From positions 558,001 through 622,000 of the forward strand of contig JAOTOL010001477.1 in the NCBI GenBank assembly GCA_034440575.1: a stretch of 64,000 nt of DNA, written 5' to 3'. Positions within the stretch are counted from its first letter, which is position 1, and every line of letters begins with the position of its first letter. The position numbers were made by a program, and so were the translations under genes. Positions 13,457-27,179 of the stretch are shown piece by piece. The DNA comes from Imbricaverruca yamaguchii. Lineage: Eukaryota; Arthropoda; Thecostraca; Neoverrucidae. The notes beneath the pieces were generated by a model that saw only the letters and a program-made list of their open reading frames with translations, searched no databases and had not been told where the DNA came from.

Positions 13457-15837
13457 CTGTAATGTTGCATGCAAATGTAATTTCATCTCGCAATATATAG
13501 CTATGTATTTCTTTACAATACACTAAGTTTATGCTTGTGATTATTTTGTAAGTACATACATTGTAGGTTTTACAGCGTAATAGTGCAACATTGCTACTGC
13601 GTCCACTCTGCTATCTCTGCGCTGAGCAGGTGCCACCGGTCTCCAACGGACCAGCGCTGCTGCTGCTGCTGCCTGCGGAGCGGCGGTCGTGACCTTCGCT
13701 GACAAGGCAATCAGTACCGCCATTCGCGCCGCCTCTCATGGGCTCAAACGACACCGACCATAGGTCAGGCTATGAGACAGGTGGAGTCGATGATTGCTGG
13801 CTCCAGCCGTGATAAGGTGCTGCAGTCTGAAGCGGCGGCGTCGTCCCGGGAGAAGTGAAGCTGCGGCTCGAAGTGGTACCGTTCTGGGGTGGCGAGGCAT
13901 CGAGTTGGTGGCGGCTGAATGCGTCATCGTCTGGCTGCTGATAGGAATGTCTGATAACATGTGACGCTATAAGCGACATTAAGATTCTCGAGGTGACTTT
14001 CCACCCGCGCAGTGAGTAACATACGATTATAAGGAGGAAAGAAAGTGAGAGGTGCCTGTTTTTAGATTCCCTAAAAGTACACAGACCCCTGGCACCCAGT
14101 CACATACAGCAATCAAGGTGCACATTATAAAAAGGGTATAATGTCGACGAGGTCGCAGGTCAGGCTACCATGTCAGGCTTCTTTCATCAGTCATTTAATG
14201 CTGTCTATTCTAAAGCATTACGTATTAAAAAAAGCATGGAACACAGATCGACATCGAAAGGAATCGAAATTCATTGATCAAATCCAAACCACATCCTTGA
14301 AGCTCAATCCATATCCATTCTACCTCCATTCAGGCGGCAGTAAAAAACTCCATTTCGATTAATTTGATTTTTACGGCAAGCAGATCGAAAATACAACTTC
14401 GAGCCCAACCTTAAATCCCAGCCAAATCGAATTGTTTGTCAATATCGTGTCCAATTGAATTAAAATCCAATCCACTCCTAAAGCTAAATTGAAATGGTAC
14501 AGATAATCCGATCCATGTTATGCATTAGTCTGATCCCACCCTACTTGCTTAGCCCTTTTCTGACTTTCTGAATGTTTTGGTGCTCTTGACGTAGCGCGGC
14601 TCATTCAGAATACGTTTCGCCACAGTATAGTCGGCACAGTGCAGTCGCCGTTGCATGGCAACCTCTTCCCAAACTCTTCGGCGGCAAGTTTAATTTAAGT
14701 CATCGCTGACAGGAGCCTTGCATGGAGATCCCAGGCTTCCAATAGTTACCAAACATGCTTATTTTCCTTTATTTGTGCGCAAGGAAATGCGTGGTTGAAA
14801 GACAACATGCTGGTGTCAGCGCCGATTTCCTTCCTACGATCCGCAAAAAAAAAAATAGGTGGTGGCGCAAAACTTTCCACTCCATCGTCAATCTCCTGCG
14901 TGTACTGACACGCGTGAAGAACCATGCTTGCTGACGAGCCGCTGATGAGTCATCCCCAAGACCTCGCCAGAATATATTATAACGGAAAACGACTCACGAT
15001 TTTTCGCATAAATGAGGGCTCCAAAGAACGCTAGTACAATTTCAGAACTGCACGGATCAAGCATTTTCAGTCCAATGGAGTTACGATTTCCAAAATCGTA
15101 ATTCTTAGCATTTTTCCTGAACCTGACCTGACTACCTGAGGTGGTTTAGCCAGGATCTACTTCCTGTCACTGTGGTGCCTAGTTTTCTTAGAGCACGTAT
15201 TTAGCGCTAAAAAAACCATAGCGGCACAGCAAAAAGGCCTTCACGGCTCCGATAAACATTCATGCGAGAGATATTGATACAAATGGCATTTTACCCCAAC
15301 ATAATTGAGCTTTTAGAGAAGGTTGCTATTCCTAATCCAAAATAAGTGAAACCAAAGAAGTCTTTCCATTTATGTCAGGTCTCGCTGATGCTTCTGTATC
15401 GCCTAGCATAATATAACGCGGGGAACATAAATAATTTCAAGCTCAATGGAGGTGGGAAGTCTCACTATTCTCTCCGAACACTGGCGACGACTTCAAGGGG
15501 CCGCCGCGACATATGCATAAACATGTATTACATTATGCATGCATTATGTATGAACATGCATTAGACAATGATCTAATCTTTGGCAAAGGTGATCATCACC
15601 TGACGTTCAAGTTTGACATAGCGTGCAGTTCAAAAGCAATGTTAATATGGCGACGATACTAAGACGTTCGGTCGTTCGTCCAAGTTGTTTGTTCTCTGTA
15701 GGGGGAGGGGGAGGAGTTGATCAGCCGTTGCCGCTTTCAGCAGCCGAGTAGCCGTCGAAGGTCTTTGTCCTCGGTTGGAGGAGGCGGATGAGGAGGCCGC
15801 AGACCGTTGGAAGGTCTGCTGCCTCCGCAGGCCCGTC
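13457..15837. other. Unrecognised DNA including a short GC-rich patch
   Basis: Contains a GC-rich patch with CTG/GCT runs near 13600-13960, AT-rich sequence with recurring AATCCAA-type words around 14200-14500, and a palindrome-like ATGCAT-rich stretch near 15510-15560. No gene recognised. Confidence 0.4.
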
Positions 15838-15945
15838 ACCTCTGTGGCGGACCTGACGGTTGGTCAGAAGACTTCTCTGTGGCGCCTGACGGTTGGTCAG
15901 AAGACTTCTCTGTGGCGGGCTTGACGGTTGGTCAGAAGGCACCTT
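15838..15945. repeat. 33-35-bp tandem repeat, three copies
   Basis: CTGACGGTTGGTCAGAAG recurs at 33 and then about 35 bases, each copy preceded by TCTGTGGCG. Confidence 0.88.
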
Positions 15946-16660
15946 TGTGGCGGCTGCCAGCCACGTCCGATGTCCTTGTCCCCGGTGGCGGGCCGGGCAG
16001 CTGGTCATGTGTTGAGCATTGATTGTGTGGCTGGCTACCGGTTGGTGGTGGCCTGGCCCCACGCGCACTCCTCAACAACCGCTGGCCGGCGACACCAGAC
16101 GCCGAGGATGACACCTCCGCCAGTGTGAAGCAGTCATCTTGGGCTGGGTGCCACGTGAGACGGCTCCATGATTGCCGTAACTGCGTGAACGGCCCGGTTC
16201 GGCGCCGGGCTCGTCTGAAGCCGGGCTCGTGCACGGTTCTCGACGGCGACGCCGGCAGCCGCGGCACGTTTAATTAAGTGGCCCCGGCGATAATATCCTT
16301 ATGAAACCGTTTATGGTGGCGGCGGTGGCCCTGGAATACAAGTCTCATTTCGCCAGCTCGTCCATTAAAACGGTCGGTCGGCCATCGGTGGCGGCCGGCG
16401 ACCGTTCACGCTGATGAAAGTCGCCGCACGCCGCCCGACGCCGGCGATAGCCGAAAAATGACAGACACAGCCTTATCTTGCGGCCGGCGTTGAATAAATT
16501 CAGCCAAAATGACATTCCGACATGACACGTATCGTGCCGTGGGGCCAGTGCATATTTGTCCTTTTTGCCATCGCCCCGCCGCCAGATGGATTGTTGCATG
16601 CGACTCCGTCGGGGTATGGCAGTTAGCTCGTAACTGTACTAAGCGGCGCTGCTGGGTGCG
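15946..16660. other. GC-rich, CpG-rich island (candidate regulatory region)
   Basis: Continuous GC-rich single-copy sequence after the short array, with AT-rich cores set in it: TTTAATTAAGTGGCC near 16268 (contains the NK2-type TTAAGTGG), CCGTTTATGG near 16307 and CCATTAAAACGG near 16361. Frames on both strands look like composition artefacts. A regulatory role is inference from composition and motifs. Confidence 0.3.
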
Positions 16661-16871
16661 TCGTTAGTGATGCCCAGCTGAATCCAAGGCGAAGCGCAGA
16701 AATACAATCTGACGGGTGGCACGGGAAATCGGCAATTCAATACAGCTGCATTGCACTGTTGTGAAGGCTAGCGCTATGGTGACGTGGTAAACTACCGCAA
16801 TATTTAAACTTGTATCCATGCGAACGCTGACAAATGTGTTATACTGACCAGAGAGCAAGATGACTCTGAAT

Positions 16872-16893
16872 GCATTAATTAAATTAAATTATT
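16872..16893 (+). promoter_or_regulatory. Near-consensus POU4-type octamer-like site
   Basis: GCATTAATTAA followed by more TAAATT repeats is close to the GCATAATTAAT site known for Brn3-class factors. It lies about 10 kb upstream of the POU-IV-box exon. AT-rich motifs also occur by chance, so this is only a candidate. Confidence 0.25.
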
Positions 16894-17099
16894 GCAAGTA
16901 GGTGGACTTCTACTAGAGCCATTTACCTCTATGATGGATGACTATATGCTGAGTCATGGATCCCGCTTCTATCTACGGAATGTATGACTCTATTACCCGG
17001 TGTGGCCGTGGATGCTCATTGATATGCAGTCATTATTTGTATAATATGATTGAATTGCATGATCATGCTGTTCACGCACGTGGGAAATGTGCACAAATG

Positions 17100-19696
<2,597 letters not shown>

Positions 19697-20925
19697 AGTT
19701 GCCCACCAAATCTGTCAATCAGCCCTCCCTAATATGAAAAGCAAGCCCTCTATTCTTATAATGATTGTCTATGCTTTTTAAAGATGTTCAATGTGCTGCT
19801 ACTGACAATGTTTTTGCTGGTTCCAGTGTTCTACTACCCTGTTGGCGAAGAAAGTCTGCCTTAACCTTGTTCTGCTGTGGTTAACTTTAATTTTGAATTT
19901 ATGACCTCTAATTGCATCATTTCTGTTCAATTCAAACATTTCCCCAAGATATCCCCTCCCCAAACCATGGACAAATTTAAAGACCTCGATGAGATCTCCT
20001 TGAGCCTTCTAAATCTAAGTGAAAACATATTAATTTTTAATTTTTATTTTCACGTTGCTTATGCCATTAACCATTTTTGTAGCCCTCTTTTGAACTCTCT
20101 CTAAATGCCAACAATCTTTTTCAAAGCAAGGAAACAAAAGTTTTATGCAGTATTCCAAATGTGACCTGGCATATGCACAGTAAAGCTTGCCTTTTTTATA
20201 AATTCCTATTTATTGCCCCGAGATTCTTAGTGCCTTCTTCCTGGTCTTGGTCTGTTCTGATGCCCCCAGTTTTGTGTTTAGAATAACACCTAAATCCTTC
20301 TCCTGTTGAGTCACTGATAGCACTTGGCCCCCATCAAGTATGGAGCCTTCATATGCTTCTTACCTAATATGATTTTGCACTTATCAAAATAAATTTCATT
20401 TGCCATTCTTCGACCACGTCACAAGTTCGTCTAGTCTTTTTGGGAGATAGCTCATCTAGACCTGTTATTATCGTCCGCAAATGTCAAAACTTTACTGCTT
20501 AGGCCACTTTCAATTTTTTTTAAAAATATAATTAACCGTAGTGGCCCCAGTACTGACCCCTGGGGGACTCCACTAAGACCATTTTGCCATGATGACTTTG
20601 CACCATTTGGCATCACTCTTTGCTGTCTATCTGAAAGCCACAACTCTATCCATTTTAAGATGCTACCTGCAATACCACGGGACTGAAGCTGTATCATTAA
20701 CCGTTTATGGGGTACTTTGTCAAAGGCCTTACTAAAGTCAAGATATGCTACATCAACCTGATTTCCCTGATCAAATTGTTCGTGTGGCGAAGTTAAAAAA
20801 AACAAAAAAATTTGTGAGACACGATCGTCCTTTTCTAAACCCATGTTGAGTATCTTGAATCAATCTGTTCCCTTCCAGATAACCAACTATTCTATCCTTG
20901 ATAATTGATTCGAGTACCTAATATG
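19697..20925 (-). mobile_element. L2/CR1-like non-LTR retrotransposon, RT and 3' part, decayed
   Basis: Read on the minus strand, this is the second half of a LINE reverse transcriptase. In order come HGFRKGRSC (near 20850, interrupted by a frameshift at a run of T), VDVAYLDFSKAFDKVPHKRL (about 20755-20695), RGIAGSILKWIELWLSDRQQR, SGVPQGSVLGP (about 20575-20545) and FADD (about 20480). Beyond a stop, the thumb and C-terminal region continues to about 19700 with broken phrases such as RATKMVNG, RGHKFK and TRLRQTFFANRVVEHWNQ. Several stops and frameshifts make it inactive. The region 19697-19925 is homologous to the element at 42107-43290 but lacks that copy's last 75 or so bases. The clade name is inferred from general RT appearance and the 3' tails of the sister copies. 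Confidence 0.9.
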
Positions 20926-22799
20926 ACACCACAAAAGAGCATGTCATATGTCACATGGCAGCCAAAGCTGAACTTAAGCCATAAAAACAAAATATATTAA
21001 ATAATTACAAAAATAATAAAAAAGGTTGTAAAAGGGATTTCTTACAAAAGGTTGCATACAAGTTAGCTCTCGTTATTCGTCAAGCAATCGCTAACCCGTC
21101 CCGTATCGGGGGTTCTTTAACCGCCCCCTCGCAGGCTTTTCGTGGATAGCGGATGAACAGCGCGCGGCAGCGCGCCCAAATTTGGCATACCTTTTTCCAC
21201 ATCAATTTGACATGCTGATTAAAAATTTTTAGGTCAAGTCACCTATGATCAAGGTGGTTAGTCAAGGTCAAGTGAGGTCACCTCCAAAAAAGTTCAACCT
21301 GTCGTCACGCTCTAACGGATACAGATATTTTAATGAAACTTCCAGCGTTTGCTTATCTTTACGGATGCAACAAAACGTACGAGTTGAATTTTTCATTTTT
21401 TTTCGTTTTTGACTACATATAAATTTTGCGTATTTGCCAAATTACAGTTCAAATACAAGATTCTGGCTAAAGTAAGTATTTTTTATTTGGGCAAGGTGAC
21501 TTCCAACAACGTTTCTCGGTCTGCTCTACTCACGGGAAAAGGAAAATTAAGTAAAACTTGAAAACTCAAAATTTTGAAATAAAAAAGAGTATTTCTTGGG
21601 ACAAAAAAAAATAGCCCTGGTCGATTTCTCTGTCATTTTCTCATTCCCAATAAATTTCGTTTTTTTCATATATCCTCCAAAATGAACTCCCAGAGTCAAA
21701 AACATAATGTAAGTCGTGAAAAGTCGTGAAAATCTAGCCCCTGGCGACGTCACTTTTGGGGGAATTTCTTTTTCGAGGGTGGACCCGGGCCCTACTCGTC
21801 GAGTCCTTTCCGATGACACCTCTTTTGTTTTCGTGCGATGCTTAGTTTGAGTTTTAGAGGGGGTCTTCAACGGCCCCCCCCCCAAGACGGGGTGGGAGGA
21901 TTTTACCGGAAAAACGGCGCGGGTTAATGTGGGTGTTTCACATCGTTTGACTTTGCTGATATTATTTCGACAAATTTTTAATATGCACATGTGAGAACTT
22001 CCGTTAGGCGCCACCTGCCCAATTCATTTCACTTTTCTATTTCCATTAGTTTTCGGGATCTCAGGAGGGTTACCTTGATCCCCAACCACGAGCCCTTTGC
22101 GATCGGCAATTCGCATTCGGCATGCTAATCATTAGGTATCGTATTTTCATCTGATGCCCAGATTTTGTGGCCACTAATACCTAACGAAATATGACTTCCG
22201 CATTGATTTGATTCAGGTATATTGTTCGCCATTTGAGCTACCTGAATTAGCCAAATGGTGTTTAAAAAATGTGTGAAAATATCTGATGCTCTCTCCCCGA
22301 TTTCAAACGAAACGTGATAGCTAAATAAAACTGTTCGCTCTCAGTGTCAACATCGCAGCTCAGAATTGCCAAAACGCACTAGCCTGCAGTGGGATTTGTG
22401 AAGCATTGGCTGGATCGGGATATTAATGTCTTCCATGACTGGGATTTCTCGGCAGTCTGAGCTGTGTTCTACTGCTTACAACTCGCATTCTAGGGGGGAG
22501 CCAAATACATGAAGAACAAGTGAACTGCCTGTCCGGCCTTCGTCGCTGGCTGTATGTTGGGGAAACTACACGAGCCGGGCGTACATTTCATGAGTGACCA
22601 TAAGCAGTGACGCCGTCTTAAAGTTGGTAGGGCCAGACAAATTTTCAATACCGGCGCCACCAACTTACCACGCAACGCCATCAGCGTGAAGCCCAAGTTG
22701 CCGGAAGTCGGTAGGGCACCAGGAAGTTTGTAGGGCGGCCGCCCCAGCGACGGTAGTGGCTGCCATTCACGTGCTCCCTCCTTAGCAAGCGGCTCCCAC
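20926..22799. other. Unrecognised DNA, partly low complexity
   Basis: Contains AAATA-rich sequence (20980-21060) and a stretch at 21230-22010 with a 155-codon minus-strand frame that I do not recognise. Repeated AAGGTCA/GAGGTCA words and poly-T blocks there suggest an unclassified transposon remnant, but no termini were found. Confidence 0.35.
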
Positions 22800-24080
22800 G
22801 CGCGAATAAAGTCCCGCGATAAGCCGGTGGCCATACTCCCCCCCCTGGCCACGTACACCCACCACTGCGGCGCGCACTCCCCACCCCCCGGGCGGCCGTC
22901 GGTACTCGACCACTCTGGGCGGAGATTGCCGGTCGGTCGGCCAGCGAACCGCTCACCCAGCTCTGATTGCCGTCATTGTGTGCAAACGACAAGTGGCGGC
23001 GGCGCTGTTTGTGCGCACCGCTGCCGACAAAGCAATGCCGGCCCGACAATGGCCCGACACCGACCTGGCCAACGGGCAGCCGCCGACCGCCGCAGGTGAA
23101 CGGGGGAGGGGGATGGTGAGCGGGACACAGCGGGCTTTAGATAATGACGGCGGTGGACAGTGTAGACAATGTCGAGTGGAAGGTGGGAAATGTATCAGTA
23201 GCGGGTAATGTGTGAGGAGTGGCATGTTGGCAGCATGAGCAGGAGGAAGTGCGGAGTGGAAGGTGCGAATTAAGCAAGTAGTGGACAAAGTGTGAGGAGC
23301 GGTGTGTAGGCATAGTGAGGAGGAAGCAGTGCGCATTGAACCCTGTCGGGGTGTAGGAATTTTCCAGTCAGTATTTCAAGGGAGCGCCATTGAATTAATG
23401 TTAAATTACTCTGATGTTTGCTCACCGCTCCTCCCCTCCCCCAACCACACACACAGCGCTCTGTCGCCTGTGTATGGGCATGTGGAAAGACACTGGGCAC
23501 TAAGTAGACACTGGGAACTTGGCACTGAGAAACTCTGACGGCACGTTGGCGCGACAGGACAGATGCGCCGATGGCCACCCTGTGGTGGGTGGACAGCGCC
23601 GGCGGTCCAGCCCATAGTCCGGTGATCGAAGAAAGTGGCCGCAGCCGCCGCTCGGTCGGGCCCATTGTCGGCTACTCAGGCGACAGTGCAGTGTCGCGAT
23701 CGATGCGGCACGTGCCAGCAACTGGGCCGCCGGCGGCCGCCGCGAGACGACCGCTGTGATTGGCGGAGATCGATGGGGGCGGGGCCAGCGCGCGCCGCCA
23801 AGAATGGCTGGGACCGTCAAGTGACGCGCTCGCTGACGTCACCGAGCCGCCCGGCGATGGAGGAGCGACGGGACGCAGCCACTAAATCCGTCACGGCCGC
23901 CGCCACGCCGCGCCTCCGTCCCGCCAAACGTCTCAGGCCGCCTGTCGGGGCGGAGCCGACGGCAGTCACGTGCGGTCACGCCGCCGCCCCGTCAGTCACG
24001 GCCACTCCGGCACACTCAGATAAACTACCGCCTCGACCCCAGCACCTCTTGGAGGAAGTTGTCCGACTGAGCGGGCCTTT
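22800..24080. other. GC-rich CpG island (candidate promoter or regulatory region)
   Basis: About 1.3 kb of CpG-rich DNA including CCAAT-type ATTGG (23758), GACGTCAC (23835) and TCACGTGCG (23966) motifs. Long frames occur on both strands but look like composition effects. It lies about 3 kb upstream of the first POU4 exon seen. I looked here for the missing N-terminal POU4 exon and did not find it. Function is inferred. Confidence 0.35.
23174..23332 (+). repeat. 81-bp tandem duplication, two diverged copies
   Basis: GAGTGGAAGGTG starts both copies (about 23174 and 23255). TGTGTGAGGAG, GGCA and GAGGAAG then recur in the same order in each. Confidence 0.75.
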
Positions 24081-25319
24081 GTTTAACTAGTCAGTATCCA
24101 AACAAGTGCTGGCATCGTAGATGTTTATAGGATGCATATTCTCACACAATTGTCTCACACTGGCCACTCGAACAATCTGATTGGTTGTGGACCGTTTGGA
24201 AAGCGAAACCCTTCCTTAAAAATGTTATATTTCTACTTGTTTTAACTGGGACACAGTATTACATATTCGATGGAGCATTTTGCTGACAGCGGTCAAGGGT
24301 TCTCCGAACTGAATGGGGAGTTGTTCAACATTTTGTAAATTATGAGAGTGCCCTGTGTTTGCAGGGATCAATTTCTTCCCTATGCATTTGTTCTGGAATT
24401 CTCTGAGTGTCGCCACCATGAGTCAGGATACCTTAGAGATCACAAAATATTTGCATATTATTTTAATTTGGAAAAGATCACCCACAATGGAGGGATGGCG
24501 ATATCCCCTCGGGTAAGCCACGACAGGGTATTTGATTATCGGTGTCCGAGGATTTGTTGTATGGAAGCACGTGAAAATCCCAAAATGTACATCTTTAGGA
24601 ACGTATACAGTATTTCGTGGACATTTTGTGGACAACATAATTTTGTGGACAACAGAACACCTAGACTGACGACATTGAGGTCTGCGTGCTCCGCGACTAT
24701 TGCGTACGGCCGCTATTTTTCAAACGACGAACGTTGAATTCAAGGGAGCTGTAATGACCCCTCTGGAAGCATTACAGGTCCCAGAGGAAGCTGCTACCTT
24801 CTGGCCAGACATGAATCAACATCCGTGGCATTTTGCCTCTTCGCTGGTCGAGGGGAGAGGGTCTGACGACCCCCCCCGGCACTTCCAAACAAAATGAGCC
24901 AGAGTAACGAAACAAAAACACTGACGTGTGGGGTGGAACATGTCATGAATTATGCAAGTTGAATATTTTCCTCTTCCCGGCGACGATTACCCCTTAAAAT
25001 AAGCTTATGGCATATTTTGTATGGCAAATTGGCGTGTGTCTTCCACAGATCTTGCTAGGATCCAACTTCATTTCTGTTGTTCTCAGATCGCTGGCCAGTG
25101 TTTACAGTTCCGGGACACAGTGGCTCATGTCACATGCGTCGCAGTCCTCAGATGCCGTCCGAAACTGTGGAGCTTCAGAACTGCTGTCTTTTGTCGGCCG
25201 AAGTCCTTCGGCGCGAACCTCATGCTCCGACTGTAATTGACCCATGTCCATCCATGTGAAAATGTGTACTCTCCGGCGTCTCTCACATTTGATTCACCGA
25301 TTGATCCTTTTCCTGCCTC
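24081..25319. other. Unrecognised single-copy DNA
   Basis: No gene recognised. A GCCACCATGAGT at about 24413 resembles a translation start context, but its frame stops after about 25 codons. Confidence 0.4.
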
Positions 25320-26850
25320 AAGTCTATTGGGGCCAGACTCGTGTTCCACAGTGGATCACCACAGGTAGCAGTGTGCGGACAGAGATGATCCAGGACGTGT
25401 CCGGCGTTCCCAGTTGGTGCGAAACCAACCCATGGATCTTGGATTTCCAGACGGGATGGATCCAGTTGTGTGTCCCGTGTTCTCGGCTGGCGCGAGACTG
25501 TTGCGAGTGGTGTGGTCTCAGCACGGAGAGGGTCCAGGTGTGTGTTCCGTGTTCTCGGCTGGCGCGAGACTGTTGCGAGTGGTGTGGTCTCAGCACGGAG
25601 AGGGTCCAGGTGTGTGTTCTGTGTTCTCGGCCGGCGCGAGACTGTTGCGAGTGGTGTGGTCTCAGCACGGAGAGGGTCCAGGTGTGTGTTCTGTGTTCTC
25701 GGCTGGCGCGAGACTGTTGCGAGTGGTGTGGTCTCAGCACGGAGAGGGTCCAGGTGTGTGTTCTGTGTTCTCAGCTGGCGCGAGACTGTTGCGAGTGGTG
25801 TGGTCTCAGCACGGAGAGGGTCCAGGTGTGTGTTCTGTGTTCTCGGCTGGCGCGAGACTGTTGCGAGTGGTGTGGTCTCAGCACGGAGAGGGTCCAGGTG
25901 TGTGTTCCGTGTTCTCGGCTGGCGCGAGACTGTTGCGAGTGGTGTGGTCTCAGCACGGAGAGGGTCCAGGTGTGTGTCCCATGTTCTCGTGTTTCTGGCG
26001 CGAGACTGTTGTGAGTGGTGTGGTCTCAGCACGGAGAGGGTCCAGGTGTGTGTGTTCTGTGTTCTCGGCTGGCGCGAGACTGTTGCGAGTGGTGTGGTCT
26101 CAGCACGGAGAGGGTCCAGGTGTGTGTTCTGTGTTCTCAGCTGGCGCGAGACTGTTGCGAGTGGTGTGGTCTCAGCACGGAGAGGGTCCAGGTGTGTGTT
26201 CCGTGTTCTCGGCTGGCGCGAGACTGTTGCGAGTGGTGTGGTCTCAGCACGGAGAGGGTCCAGGTGTGTATGTTCTGTGTTCTCAGCTGGCGCGAGACTG
26301 TTGTGAGTGGTGTGGTCTCAGCACGGAGAGGGTCCAGGTGTGTGTGTTCTGTGTTCTCGGCTGGCGCGAGACTGTTGCGAGTGGTGTGGTCTCAGCACGG
26401 AGAGGGTCCAGGTGTGTGTCCCGTGTTCTCAGCTGGCGCGAGACTGTTGCGAGTGGTGTGGTCTCAGCACGGAGAGGGTCCAGGTGTGTGTTCTGTGTTC
26501 TCGGCTGGCGCGAGACTGTTGCGAGTGGTGTGGTCTCAGCACGGAGAGGGTCCAGGTGTGTGTTCTGTGTTCTCGGCTGGCGCGAGACTGTTGCGAGTGG
26601 TGTGGTCTCAGCACGGAGAGGGTCCAGGTGTGTGTTCTGTGTTCTCAGCTGGCGCGAGACTGTTGTGAGTGGTGTGGTCTCAGCACGGAGAGGGTCCAGG
26701 TGTGTGTTCTGTGTTCTCAGCTGGCGCGAGACTGTTGTGAGTGGTGTGGTCTCAGCACGGAGAGGGTCCAGGTGTGTATGTTCCGTATTCTCGGCTGGCG
26801 CGAAGCCAACTCGCAAGTCTCAGTCTCCGCACGGGAAGGGTCCAGTTGTG
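25320..26850. repeat. 72-bp minisatellite array abutting the POU4 exon
   Basis: Near-identical 72-bp units run from about 25470 to 26780, about 18 copies; for example TTGCGAGTGGTGTGG at 25501 and again at 25573. Diverged units flank the core on both sides, about 25320-25465 and 26780-26850. Because 72 is a multiple of 3 and the unit lacks stops, frames of up to 508 codons appear on both strands; they carry no recognisable domain. Copies differ mostly at one or two positions (CTCGG/CTCAG, TTGCGAG/TTGTGAG), so the core was homogenised recently. Confidence 0.96.
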
Positions 26851-26903
26851 TGTTCGGTGCCGCCGGCTGGTGCCAGACTGACACCGGTGTCGGCTGTTTG
26901 CAG

Positions 26904-27179
26904 GGTAATCTGTTCGGCGGTCTGGACGACAACCTGCTGAGCAGGGCTGAGGCGCTGGCCGACATGGGCCGGCACGCGGCGCCGCCGTCGTCCAGCCTGC
27001 CGCAGCTGCGGCCCGACATGGTGTACGCTCACCCGCATCCGGCCATGGCGTCGCCGCACACGCCACCCACCTCCCGGCCGCACCAGATGTGGGACATGAT
27101 GTACATGAGCACGCCACGCAGCGCGCCCGTGGCCGCCGCCAAGCCGCAGCAGGTGGCAGAGGCGCCGCGAGACCGATGG
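26904..27179 (+). CDS. POU class 4 transcription factor, exon with POU-IV box (partial gene)
   Basis: This internal exon encodes the N-terminal region of a POU4 (Brn3/acj6/unc-86) nuclear DNA-binding factor. These factors specify sensory and other neurons. It opens with GNLFGGLDDNLLSRAEALA, the POU-IV box typical of the class. A Pro/His/Met-rich stretch follows (HPHPAMASPHTPPTS, WDMMYMSTPRSAP). The start is set by the acceptor TTTGCAG ending at 26903; vertebrate POU4 genes have an intron at the matching place before this motif. Two donors keep phase 0: TGG|GTGAGA (end 27179, used here) and CAG|GTGGCA (end 27152). Either joins in frame to the exon at 36834. The exon for the first residues was not found. 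Repeat-derived sequence of the 72-bp array reaches to within tens of bases of the acceptor. Class assignment is firm; the exact 3' end is not. Confidence 0.88.

Noticed and set aside
23695..23760. Missing POU4 N-terminal exon in the CpG island (frame with SMRHVPATGPP)
   Set aside because: It superficially resembles the MRR-CLP motif of POU4 proteins, but flanking residues do not fit and no donor follows in phase.
24413..24490. Start of a gene at GCCACCATGAGT
   Set aside because: Good initiation context, but the frame ends within about 25 codons and no splice donor or protein similarity supports it.
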